Part shown: positions 38,892-50,400 of the stretch, piece after piece
Layout of the letters: every line of letters begins with the position of its first letter
Numbering within the stretch: position 1 is the stretch's first letter
Assembly (NCBI GenBank): GCA_037447605.1
Contig: CM074817.1
Coordinates: 2,580,859 to 2,644,525, forward strand
Reading direction: 5' to 3'
From: Zygnema circumcarinatum
Lineage: Eukaryota; Streptophyta; Zygnematophyceae; Zygnematales; Zygnemataceae
Length of the DNA: 63,667 nucleotides
Position numbers and translations under genes: made by a program
Notes under the pieces: model-generated
The model's database searches: none
What the model was told of the DNA's origin: nothing
The model's input: only the letters and a program-made list of their open reading frames with translations

Positions 38892-41800
38892 ATGGCGCCT
38901 CCCCCGGGAAGCGACGTGGGGAGGCAGGCGAGGCGGAGGCAGAGGCACAGGCAGAGGCAGGCTTCTGTTTCTGTGGCTGGGCTGCTTCTTGGAACGCTTT
39001 GCGTTTGGTCTTTCTTCTGCTCTCCCTCTCGACGGTTGCACGATTCAGAGGAGAGTCGGTTAGAGGGAGGTTCTGCAGCAGGGGGAGGGAGGGGAGGAGG
39101 AGAGGGAGGGGAGGCGGGACAGCACGGAGGTGAATTTCCAGAGAAATATTTTTCTTTATTTTTCGTTGCTTAATTCGTGATTGTGGCTACATTGTTGTCG
39201 TGGTTCGTGGGGAATTTTTTTATGAAATTCGTTTGTCAAAGCGATTCAGCATTCAGATATTTTTTTGCATTCTCTCTCCCACTTTCTCCTCCTCTCTCTC
39301 TCCCTCTCTCTCTTCCTCTCTCTCACTCTCGCGCTCTCTCTCCCCCTCTCTCCCTCTCCTCACTTCCCCTCTCTACCTCCCTCTCTTCCTCTCTCTTTCT
39401 CTCTCTCTCTCCCTCTCCTTTCTTTCCCTCTCTCCCTCTCTTTCTCTCTTTCTCTCTCTCTCCCTCCTAGCATTTTCGGTGTGGCCCTCAGACACAAGAC
39501 GAAACAGAATCAAAGGAGGGGAAATGGAGGAAAGAAAAGGAACAAATAATGCTTCTGGAGATCAATGACATGGGAGGTCCGTACAGACGGAGGAGGTTCT
39601 CTCTCGGGCTCAAAGGGCCAATCTCGCATCGCCACGTCACTGCAAATTGAGGTACCAAACGAGTTACACTTTTTAAAAATTAAATTTTTCACTACTTATG
39701 CTAAACTTATACCTGAGCATCTGAATTTCAAATTTGAGGTATAGGAAGGAGGTCTTCTCGCCCCACCCCCCCCTCTCTCTCTCTCACTCTCTCTCTCTCT
39801 CTCATACACACACACACACAGATGCGGCATCTAGCTTACATTTCTTGTGCTGTGCAGGACGACATTATATCTTCTGATTCTCCTCATATGCTCGCGACAG
39901 AATCTGCCCCAACCAACAGTGAATGGATGTCCTATGGAGAAGCGATATGGGGGCCTCGTCACATATGTAATTACAGTGAGATGGAAGTTAAAGGAATTTT
40001 GATAATGCCGCATGGATGCAAGTGAGTAAACTCATCCTGTCTCTCTCCCCCTCTCTCTCGTTTTATTTTTCTCTCTCTCTCTCTCTCTCTCGTCCTATGT
40101 CTCTCTCCCTTTCTCCCTCACCCCCCTCCACCTCTTTGTCTCCATATCTTTCCTTGATTTGATGTATCAAAGTGAACTTCATTCCCCAAGTATAATGATT
40201 GAAAGAAATCCCCTTTTTGGAATCGAACTTCTGTCTACTCCACGCATGAACAACACGCATCATTTGCTTCCGTACTTTCTTCTTTGTGAAGCCCCTTCAT
40301 GGACGAACTCACAAACCAGCTTCCGTATTTTTGCACGTAAAAAATGGTTTGAACCTTGCATACTGTTATGTTTACGTTTACGGTTTTGATATGTTTCGTG
40401 CATTGAAATGTTTCCGTTCATTTGGAGAGAAGGAGCAGGAGGGGCAGCCATCAGGCGTTTATGAGAGGGAGGTGGGAGACAATGGACTCTGTGGTGTCTC
40501 TTCTTGTGAAGCCGCGGAGGTTTGACCTCACTTCCCATGAATGTGTGGTGATTTGCATCGATCATGAGGTAGGTCCATATTATATTCTATATGTTATAGG
40601 GGGAGAGGGAAAGGGAAAGAGAGATGGAACCAATGGAGTCAGGAGGGAGTGGAGCAGAAGATTCTCTCTCTCTCCCAATCTGTCTCCAGTCCCCGCCACT
40701 CTCCCTCCCTCCCTCAATTCCTCCCTCCCTCTCTTTCTCCACCTCTCACTCACTCCCTCCCTCTCGCCTTCCCGCCCTCCTTCCCTCCCTCCCTGCTTCC
40801 TCAGTCCCTTCCACTTCAGCCTTTCCAGACGCGCCTTCTATGCTACTCTCCTTTCTCCCCTCTTCTAGTGGGTCTTCAGACTAAGAAAAGTCTCACAATT
40901 TTGGAATTCGAAATCAGTACACGCTTTCCCGTGGAATCCCCACAAATAGCGATATAAGAAGTACCGCCTTCAAAAGCATATTCCATATCGGTTTTTCCAA
41001 GCTTGAGACCCTCCCATGCCTCAAACCTGCGTTTTCTGCAGTATCCATGTCAAGACAGCACGTGCCTCCTCCCCATTTCCATGCGCCAAAATTCTACGGA
41101 TTCACTAGTGGTGCGTCAAATGCTGACAGGCGGAGAGCTGGATATCCTCTCTCCTCGAAACAACTTTTCGTCAATTTTGGACGCAGGGGCCAATTGTGGA
41201 ATTACTGCCACAATGTTTACAATGGTGTGAGTGAGGGCTACAGAATTCCCCCTATCCCTCTCTCCCTCTCCTTCTCTCCCTCGCCCTCTCTCCTCTTCCA
41301 CACTCTCCCCCTCTCTCACCCGCCTCCCACCTTTTCCCCCTCTCCTTTTCCCTCCCCTTTCCCATCCCCCTATTCGTCTAAAAATTTAGGTAACTTTAAA
41401 TGTTTCCTAAGTCTTGGTTTGTATTATAACAATGCGCCGCTTTGCTTGTTTGGATATTCTTTTGCGTTTCTCTGCTAAATTTAGAAAATTGCAGATTTAA
41501 AAATGCCATCATAGTGAGCGTTGAGCCGTCCTCTTCAAACTTCGAAATGCTTCAACTGAACACTCGAGCATATAGCCGCGTGGCTCCCGTGAAGGCGGCA
41601 TTATGGGCACAAGACACAGAAAAACTGACTTTATCGCGAGGAGGTCGCGATTTGTCTTTACCGGAGTGGGGGTACACTGCTCACGTTTCCAAGGTCCGTT
41701 TTTCCGCATTTGCCTGCAGCGCACTTTCTGATCTCTCCCTCTCCCTCTCCCTCTCCCTCTCCCTCTCCCTCTCCCTCNNNNNNNNNNCCCTCCCCCTCTC

Positions 41801-42338
41801 CCGCTCCCTCTCCCTCTCCCTCTTTCCTTCAACCTCCCCAGCCCTCCCCACCGGAGCCCTCGTTCCTCCATTCCATTGTATGCAGATTCCCGACGAAAAC
41901 ATCATCGAGCAATCAGTTAAGGCGGTCTCCGTTCCCTCTCTTCTCAAACACTTCGCTTTGACCGGCTTTGATCTGGTGAAGCTTGACATTGAAGGGAGTG
42001 AGTATGATCTTTTTGAGCCATCCCAAGAAGGTTCTCTAGAGTGGATAAACTCCTCGCAAGTGGTAGTCGTTGAAATCCATGAAGATATGAGACCCAATTC
42101 CACCAGAAACGTTCTCGGCGCGTTTGACAAATTACCTAACTGGCGGCTCCAAGGACAGTTTGCTGAATACCACATTTTTGTGAGAGACGATGTAGACAAG
42201 AACTTGTTTAAAAAGCCCCTTTTCAAAGGAAGTTTTGTTGGGAGAAAGAGGAGACCTTCAAGGTTGAAAAGGATGAGAAGAGGACATGGGACTGAAAGGA
42301 GGAGACAGCGCGGGAGGAGAGATAAATGGAAGGAGTGA
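38892..42338 (+). CDS. FkbM-family methyltransferase, membrane-anchored
   Basis: S-adenosylmethionine-dependent methyltransferase of the FkbM type, probably acting on glycans or metabolites in the secretory pathway (inference). Secure exons: 40448-40568, 41042-41226, 41495-41693 and 41886-42338 (stop). An exon ending at 40021 belongs; its start is either 39822, 39858 or 39901. The likely first exon, 38892-39129, encodes a basic N-terminus and one hydrophobic anchor (ASVSVAGLLLGTLCVWSFFC); its phase fits best with an acceptor at 39900. Motif I reads ILDAGANCGITATMF, the acidic loop follows as VSVEPSSSNFEML, and FDLVKLDIEGSEYDLFEP plus VVVEIHEDM complete the FkbM fold. The C-terminus is very basic (Arg/Lys-rich, ending RRDKWKE). 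Introns are CT-rich, and one holds a 10-N gap at 41778-41787. Confidence 0.85.
39265..39470. repeat. CT-rich tract in the first FkbM intron region
   Basis: TCTCCCTCTC-type sequence. Similar CT blocks lie at 39770-39810, 40040-40135, 40655-40865, 41255-41375 and 41735-41850 within the same gene. Confidence 0.8.
41735..41850. repeat. (CTCCCT)n with 10-N gap in an FkbM intron
   Basis: CTCCCT hexamer run broken by N bases at 41778-41787. It precedes the acceptor at 41885. Confidence 0.9.
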
Positions 42339-42488
42339 AAGGCTCTGGAAGTGAGGTTTGGAAAAGATTGATATTGAACTGCGCAACCGGCAGGCTTTTT
42401 TGGATAACAACACTCTAGGGTTTAACGGAAACATTGATCCTGTTCTTGAGATGGAAAACACTTTCTTAAGTCACGTTTCTATGCCCTC

Positions 42489-45400
42489 TCACCTACGTTT
42501 TTGCCTCCCTTTGCCTTTCTTTCCTGCTTTCCCCTTCTTCTTCTTCTTCACCGTCGAAGAGCCCGATCGTCTGCTCTGACTCCCAAACCCTAAATCGAGC
42601 TTATGAGGGTTTCCTCCAGACCCACTCCCAGTTTTCTGCTTTTTCGCCATTGGCTCAACATAGAGAACGCCGTTTTTGAACTTTCCCTCGGACATTTGAA
42701 GGCCCCTATCGTCTGCACTACGCTTCCTTGACTTTTCCTTCTGCTTAGCCTTTCCGCTGCCCTTCACAAGGATCATGCCAGCAGCAACATCCTGCAAGAA
42801 AACAAAAATAATAGTCTTAAAAAAAAGGAATGAAATCATAAAAAAACATAATGGCAGAAATGCCATTTATTTATAATGAGCCCTCACTAATGTTGGAAGG
42901 ACCACCCTCAGGACCATTGCAAATAGTTCGAATCTCCTCATTCACACCTCGAATCACATTCCGGGTTTTCTTTCTCTCTCCCTATCTCTTCCTCGTCCTC
43001 CCCTCCCCCGCTTACCCACCTCCCCCCGCTCCCTGCTTCCCTTCCCCCTTTCCTTCTTCCCTCCTTCCCTTCGTCCTCACTTCTTCCCACTTCGCCCTCC
43101 TTCCCCCCTCCCCCTTTCCCCTCCTTTTGCACCTCCCCCACTCACTCTCGCACTCACTCTCTCCCTCCTCCCTTCCCACCCCCTCCCGGGTGTTTATGCA
43201 GAAGAGCCATATATAGCTCCAATGTCATTTCCTCAAAAAATGAGAATCGTGTTATCATGGACAAACGGACAACCGGAAAAAAACACATACAACACAACAC
43301 AACACAACAACCTCACATTATTCATTACCTTGCAGGAGCTTGAGCAGCAAGTCTTTCAACTCACCTCTTGCCTCTGCTGCTCTTCACGGCTCTTTGATGC
43401 CTTTCTGATGGCTAAACCAAGAACTGGAGAGCATTTGGGGGACTTTGCAGGCTGCATGGATGCCCAAACAAAGGAAGAAAACTGTGTTCAGAACAGACTC
43501 ACAGAAGTGAGGGAAACAAAATGTAACGATACAACAAAAGTAGTGTCCGCCCCACCTCTGTCTTTCTTTATTATGGAGGATGCAATAAATGAGTTCTGCC
43601 AAGCTGTGGGTGGGATAAACAGCAGAACTACTCATTACTGTACTGAAACAAACATTCGATACATGTGTGGAGAGTACGATCACAACCTTTGCTCCCAGCT
43701 CAGTGAACTTTTTCGCTTCCCACTTCTTCTGATCTTTTTCATTCATATGTGAAGCACCTGATCAGCGATAAAAAGTCACACAAGTAAATTCAAAACTTGC
43801 TGACCTCAAAACAAAAGTAATGAAGGTAAGAATCGTTCTCTAGATGACCAAAATATATGATTACACAGAAATGTAATCGGCAGAGTAGTGAATAAACTTG
43901 AGTGCTTTGAAGTTCGACAACTCACAAAATAAACATAAGATTTCTAAAACCACGAAACGGGCAACAGAGTAAGTGAGCAGAGAGGACTGAAAAAAAGTGC
44001 TCACCGAGGTTTTCAACTTCTCGTGATATGGAGGCAAACATCGCCGACCCAATGAGGTCTTCCTCCATTGTTCGTTTCATAGATGGGGAGAGACTCACTT
44101 TGTGGACATCTGCTGCACGAGGAGACTGGCAAAGGCCAAACATCAATAAAAAAAGCAGCAATCAATAAACAGCTAGCAAGATCCCAAGACTCCATTTCAT
44201 CTGCAGGAAACACCTGACATCAAGCACTTACGATTAACCAAAATTCACACAGTTCGAACTGCATGGGACCATCACAACGCAACCGCATGGAACCATCCAT
44301 ATCTGTTCATTTTTAGAGAGATGGCGAGCAGCTTCCATTTCTTTCCTCTTTCTGCTCAAAGTGGCCCTAACTGCAAATAAAACGAAGTGGAAGTTGATAG
44401 AATTCATCTAGAGCACTGCATAGGTTGAAAATTCAAAATGGAAGACAAGGCACCGCTGAAAACATTGTCAACTATATTGATGTACCATAAAAAGACGACG
44501 CTCTTTTTTGCTCAGTGTTGATTTGGGAGCAGACGAGGAGTCAAGAAATACAACAGCCTTCTCTTTGACAGGAGTTTCTCCACCAGCTGCTCCTTCCGTT
44601 TCTTCAGCCTCTGCCAGACAATACACATGAACTACGGAGTTGAGTTGAGTTGAGTTGAGTTGAGTTGAGTTGAGTTGAGTTGAGTTGAGTTGCGTTGAGT
44701 TGAGTTGAGTTGAGTTGAGTTGAGAAGTTGAGGCGAATGGAGGGATGGCTGGAGCAAGCAAGGAAGTGCACAGGGAGGAGGGAAAGAGGGCGAGAGGAAG
44801 GCAGGGATGGGAACAGGGAGGGAGGGACTGGAGGAGCAGGGGAGCGGGCAGGAAGGAAGGGGGCAAGGAGGAGGGAGGGAGGAAGCCGGAGACGGAAACA
44901 CGGAGGGAGGGAAGGGAGGAGCAGGAAAGCGGGCAGGGAAGGAAAAGGCCAGGGAGAGAGAGGGAGGGAAAGGAATGCAGGGATGGGAACAGGGAGGGAG
45001 GGAACGGAGTGGGAGGCAAGAGGGCGTGGAAAGGAGGAGACGGCCTTAGGGGATGCAGTCACGGGAGGGGTTCGGGGAGAGGGTGGAAGAACGGCGAGGA
45101 GAGGGAACGGGGCAAAGGATGGCGGAAGCGTGAAAACGGGGGGAAAGATGGAGAGGGGGGAAGGGACGACTGAAGGAGGTGGAAATCGACGGAGGGAGAC
45201 AGGAAAGGGGGGGCAAGTGAGAATGCGGAGGCGAGGCAAGGAGGAATGTGGGGGATGGGCGGCAACTAGGGGAAGGGAGCGAGATAATGGGAGAGGAAGG
45301 TTGAACAGGTGTGACAAGGAGGTTAAGTCAGGAGAGGAAGGAATGAGGGGAAGGGCCGGACATGAGGGACTTGAGGGAAGAGAAAGAGAAGACGGGACGA

Positions 45401-46735
45401 GGTAAGGAAAGAGGCCACGGAGCAGGGAAGGTGAGAGGGGCAGAGAATGGGAAAAAGGGAGCAGGCTCGGGCGATGAAGGAGGAGGGAAATAATGGCTTC
45501 ACAGTCAATATATTTTGCTCCGAATGGTTTGTTGCTAAGGGTGGGTAAGGGTAAGGGTGGGTAAGGGTAAGGGTGGGTTTCCATTGAGGTTACACTATAA
45601 CCCATGACCCCAACACAGCTCGCCACGTCGGAAAACTGTGTACGTGGCAGCCTGAAATTGGCCATACATTTTAGGGTGCCCTCAATGGAAGCCCACCCTT
45701 AGCTAACAAACTGCGGATGTTTCCAACAGGCCCAGGACAGAAAGTAGAAGCTTGGAATTGGAGATTTGAAATTTAAGTAGAAAATAAAAAGACTTTTCAA
45801 ATGAAGATGCAAATAACCAAGTGAAACTATTTAAAAGTTGGCAGAGTTAATCTTTTCCACCTTGTTAGGGTTTTAAGCCAAATATTAAAAAAAAAAAAGT
45901 TGAACAGTTTCCTATGATTCAACCCCATTCAACTGCATTGAAGATTGCAAGATATCATTTTTTTTTATATATAAAAAATGAAGTTGGCCTTTGCCTTATT
46001 GCATGCCCTCACCATCATGAGAGCCTTCGGCTTCAGAGCTACCGCTCACCTCGGCATCTTCCCCTTCCTCGTACTCTCCAAGAGCGTCCACCTGCGATGC
46101 AGATTTTCAGCAACGAGGAAGAGAGGGAGAAAGGGAGGGAGGGAAGGAGGGAGGGAGGGAGAGGGAGGGAGGGAGAGGGAGAGGGGGAGAGAGAGAGAAG
46201 ACGAGGGAAGGAGAAGATAAGCTCCCTTGCACAACGCAGAGGACACTCAGCAGCAAAGCTGTGCAAGATTAGTAAATAGTGGCTACCTAACAAAACAGTA
46301 TTGCTTCCTATGCGCAAGAATTATCGAAAAGGTCTTGCGTTTCTTCATTCACCTCCGCTTCATCTCCGCTCCCAGCGTCATCAAACATGCGCATGAATTT
46401 CTCGCCTGCACGACCACTGTAGGCTCAATGAGTCAGCAATACACTGCATTCACGTGCATAAACATTCCACTATTCAAGAATCAAAGTACAACTGCAAAAG
46501 TCAGAATCCTCATGACCATCTTCCGTTGTCGCTTGGAAAAACTACTCCAAGTGTGTAATTCATGAAGTAGTCCTTTGAAGTGCAAAAATGTGCAGGGCAG
46601 TTCTGAAACAGCTGAAGACAAGAGACGTTATGAAGAAGACGGCAATGTTGTAATGTGCACTGCAATCCGTCGCAACTCACCATATTCCAACAGCTTCACC
46701 GGGAGGCCCTCAGCTTTCAAACCAGGTCGCTTCAT
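42489..46735 (-). CDS. basic, probably nucleolar protein, DUF4602 / C1orf131-like
   Basis: Nine exons (46735-46681, 46405-46353, 46091-46013, 44610-44473, 44370-44294, 44125-44005, 43757-43687, 43451-43365, 42791-42489) join in phase to 327 residues ending in TGA. The start MKRPGLKAEGLP follows an in-frame stop. The N-terminal third is acidic (GEYEEGEDAEVSGSSEAEG), the middle is Lys/Arg-rich, and the C-terminal half carries KKWEAKKFTELGAK, SPVLGLAIRKASKSREEQQR and GKFKNGVLYVEP. It ends in a Lys/Gly-rich tail (KKKKKGKAGKKGKGRQKRR). The motif order recalls the DUF4602 family (human C1orf131, yeast Faf1), which works in 18S rRNA maturation in the nucleolus. That link is from memory of the family pattern and is moderate. 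It is divergent from the EPL-like gene at 47494. Confidence 0.65.
44636..44724. repeat. (GAGTT)n pentanucleotide repeat
   Basis: About seventeen GAGTT units with one GCGTT variant, in an intron of the DUF4602-like gene beside a long GA-rich tract (44740-45480). Confidence 0.95.
44740..45490. repeat. GA-rich minisatellite in an intron of the DUF4602-like gene
   Basis: About four loose copies of a 90-100 bp unit containing GGGATGGGAACAGGGAGGGAGGG and GAGGAGCAGGGGAGCGGGCAGG, decaying rightwards. Confidence 0.8.
45522..45715. mobile_element. MITE-like fold-back element
   Basis: The left end TGGTTTGTTGCTAAGGGTGGG pairs with the right end CCCACCCTTAGCTAACAAACT. A second inner pair is GGGTTTCCATTGAGG / CCTCAATGGAAGCCC. 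The left arm is expanded by GGTAAGGGTAAGG tandem copies. It is about 190 bp, sits inside an intron and encodes nothing, as expected for a miniature inverted-repeat element. No clear target duplication is seen. Confidence 0.6.
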
Positions 46736-47493
46736 GTGCGCCTATTTAGCTTGCAAGACCTCCTCGAGAGTGAGAGAGAACAGAGCGCCGAGAGAGAGCA
46801 GGGAGAGAGAGAGAGAGAGAGAGCGAAGTGAGCGAAAGAGCGCCAGTTGTCGTTTGGGAATTCGAGAGAGCGAGAGCGAGAGAGCGAAAGAAAAGAAAGA
46901 GAGAGAGAGCCAGAGATTGCGATAATATGAAATTTGGTAAAAGGAACCTCCCAAATTCCTCACAGATTTCCTGAAAAATGGGCGGCCTCCTGAAGGGTTG
47001 CAGTCTGAAAGAGACCTCCAAATTCTGAAGAGGGAGAGAGAGAGCTACTGGATGGAGGACCGGTCCATTTTGAACAACCATTTGCCACCACTACATCACT
47101 TGCAATGTGATGTAATGCCAGTTCAACATCACCTCGCCGCGGCATGCTGCGCAACATGTATGTTGCCGATGTTCGCGACATCACTTTTTCCGGCGATGTA
47201 GGGGCGTGAAGTGATGTTGGCCATGCCATGGCACATACTGTTCCAGTTGGCTGATGCCAAGGAAAATTGGAAAGTCAAACCCTAACGGATAGGCCAGCCA
47301 TGGCCCATGGCTAAGGGCTTGCAAAAAATTAGGGTTTGAAGAAGAACAGTGATATTTGATAGAGAGAGAGAGTATGTGCAGCTGCTGCATATGCATCCGA
47401 AATATATATATTTTTTTTCTCTTTTTAGCGTGAGTATAAGGATGATAAACTGTTTTTCTGAAGCTTAGGGTTTCGTTGCAGTCTGCTTGCAAG
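46736..47493. promoter_or_regulatory. divergent promoter between the DUF4602-like and EPL-like genes
   Basis: Contains GA-rich DNA (46780-46920) and three AAACCCTA telo-box elements (near 47277, 47330 and 47466) in the 220 bases before the EPL-like start. Telo-boxes are common in promoters of plant ribosome-biogenesis and growth genes, so co-control of the two head-to-head genes is possible (inference). Confidence 0.5.
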
Positions 47494-50400
47494 ATGAGCA
47501 GGCTGTCATTCCGACCACGGCCTTTGGATATCAACAAGAGGCTGAGGCTTCTGAAGACGCCGGAAGAGCTTGAAGATGAGGAAGATGCGGTGAAGATAGT
47601 GCAGCATGTTGTGCTAGAAGCTGAGCACAATAAGGAGGTTCGTCGATTTTCTGAATAGCCCACGATGTTTTTATGGCAAATAATGTTTGCAGTTCGCCTA
47701 TATATGATGGTCTGTGTGTTCTGTTGCTTTAGATTGCGACAATGGCTACGAAATACTGCCGTTAGGGTTCCATTCTGCAGAGCAAAAGTTGACTTGAAGT
47801 GGATCTCATGGCTAAGCAGCTGGTCTTTCCTTCGTTCTCTGGCTTTCAAACTGCTTTCAAGACCAGGTTAACTCTCTGCATGCCTAATGCAGTGTGGATG
47901 GAAACACCGCAGAAATATCGACTGCAGAAATATCATGCAGACGAATTCCAAAGAGTGACGTACAGCAGCAGCCTTGCAGATGATTTCCTTGCCTTGGACA
48001 TAACAGATGCTTGAGAAGAAATGAAGCTGAGAACGCTTTGCATGTTCTGCAGGCCGCTCCAGCTCCAACTCGAAAAGGAGGGACTGAAATTCCCACTCCG
48101 CGATTTGAGCCGGTCGATTCCTACACTACAGATTACACTCCTACTTTCAAACAGCCTCCTTCTTACGTTCGCAGCAAGCCTGGTAAGTGCAGTTTTTTTT
48201 TTTTTTTTTTTTAGGGTTAATGAACTCACACACCTGCAGGTATTTCACAACACCGGCATTCAGCTGCTCATGCTGCTTTTGTGCTTCCTCAGTGGAATTT
48301 CATGGTTAGAGCTGGCTCCAGTCTGCAAAAGACATGCTCCGCAAAACACAACTAACATACAATTGAAGTGCTTTTGGTGTTTTTCGTTTTTTTTTAATTT
48401 ACAACAGCGCGCTCTGAAACTGGAGATTTTGTGGAGTACGATCTTGATGACGAAGATGATGAATGGCTTTTCTCCTTTAACATGGAAAGGAAAATACTTT
48501 CGGCAGGAAAGTAGGTTACTTTCCTTTTCACTTGTGGTTGCTGTGTTGTGGCATTGCTTTTTGAATTATTTCTCTGAGTTCTAATGTTCAATGTGCTCTT
48601 CATGTGTATGTATGTTTCTATTGTTTATTGTTGTTTATGTATGTTTATGTCTGTTCGGGTCTTTTTATATCTATTGTTTATTACTTTATTTTGCCCACTA
48701 TGTCTTCGTACAAGGAACTTTGCGTAACTTGAACTTTACGATAGTCAGCTTCATATTTGATTTTCGGATGATTGTTTTAGCCCATCGTTTAAGCTGTTGC
48801 AGCTTCTTTGTGCCACCCCTTTTGTTTTCAGCCATTGCTTTCTCTTTTTTTTGAGGTCCTTACTCCCTCCCTCTCCCTATCTCTTTCACAGACACACCCT
48901 CTCACTCTTTCCCTCCCTCCCCACGCCCGTCTCCTATCTCCCTTTCTCCCTCTCTCTCTATCTCTTTGTGAATTTTGCTTTCTGCTTTCTATGTTGGGGG
49001 CTTTCAGGTTCGAATGGATGTTGTACAAATTAGAAATTCTCGATCACAAGCAGAGAGAAAGAGCAGGTCTTGGCCCCATGGTATTAGGGAATGCTGTACC
49101 ACTCCTTCTGCAACGAGAGCAAGCCTACGAGGTACGCCCCGAAAAATCTCTACTTTTTTTCTGGTCTGTCTGCTCATTTTCTTTTTTCTATATATAAACC
49201 TTCTGATGATTCCCACTTATTGGGACTGGCTTCTTATAAGAGCCTGCTTTTCTTATGAAGGTGAATTTCTGCATTCCATGGTGATCCGTAATCTTATCTT
49301 TACTTACCGTTTTCCTTTTTTAGATTTTTCATATTTGTCTTCCTAAGGCCTTATCGCAAGGTAGGTGCTGGGCTTACCTGTGCTTGCTCTCACAGGCATT
49401 GAGCAGCCAAGTCACGAGGATGGCTCTACTTTCAGCTGTCTATGATTACTGGAAGTCTAAGGTATGCAAGTGTAAAAAAAACATTCCATCCTTTCATGTC
49501 TCAAATAAAAAAGTTTTTTCTCAACTCAGCGGGACATTCAGAGGCATGGCTTTGTAGTTTTCCGTCTGATTGATAGACTTAACATGTATAAGCTTCAGTT
49601 GACGAAAATCAGCCAGTAGAGTTAGTATTATAGTAGTAAGTTTTATGGGTATAACTTGCAGGATAGCTCCTCAGACTTTCTGCGAGTCTTCAGTTGTCCT
49701 ACTTGGTCTCGCAGTAGAATCCATATTATGCTTCGGCCATGAAGCTACGAGGAGATACCCTCCCTCCCTCCCTCCCTCCCTCCCTCCCTCCCTCCCTCCC
49801 TCCCTCCCTCCCTCCCTCTCTCTCTCTCCCTCCCTCTCATTGAGGGCCGCTCTCCTTCTGTGCAGCGGGAGCGGTGGCAGAAGCCCATTCTTCGGAGGTT
49901 GCAGGTAAAAAAAAGCACAGGAAACCCCAATTTTGGCTTTAATAGCTACAGAACCTCTTAACCCTGACCGACATCATTCCTTATCGCTGGCCCTTTTTGC
50001 TATGTATCCTAACCCTTTTCTTGTTCACCTTAATTTTCCAAAAGCCAAAAATCTTTGGCAATTGTTGAAATCAGCATTCTTTACGAGCATTAAACTGTTT
50101 GACTTGTGAAATGCTTTCGTTCTAGGGTTGTTAGGGTTGAATTTCCAATGCTTTCTTACCTCTGCTTGCTATTTTTTTCCGCTACCTTTTTCCTCTTTAT
50201 GGTTGTATTCTTCACATATTCCACCCATCCAGTGTCTCTGTACTGGCAATTCATCGTTTAGCCCTGAAAAATCTGACCCAATCGAATATTGGCACTTGGC
50301 TGCATGCAGCCTGCTCCATCCGTAACTGACACAAATCCGTTCAACGTATTTCGACCACGTGAAAGAATACATCGACCACATACGCGGCGGGTACGGCCGA

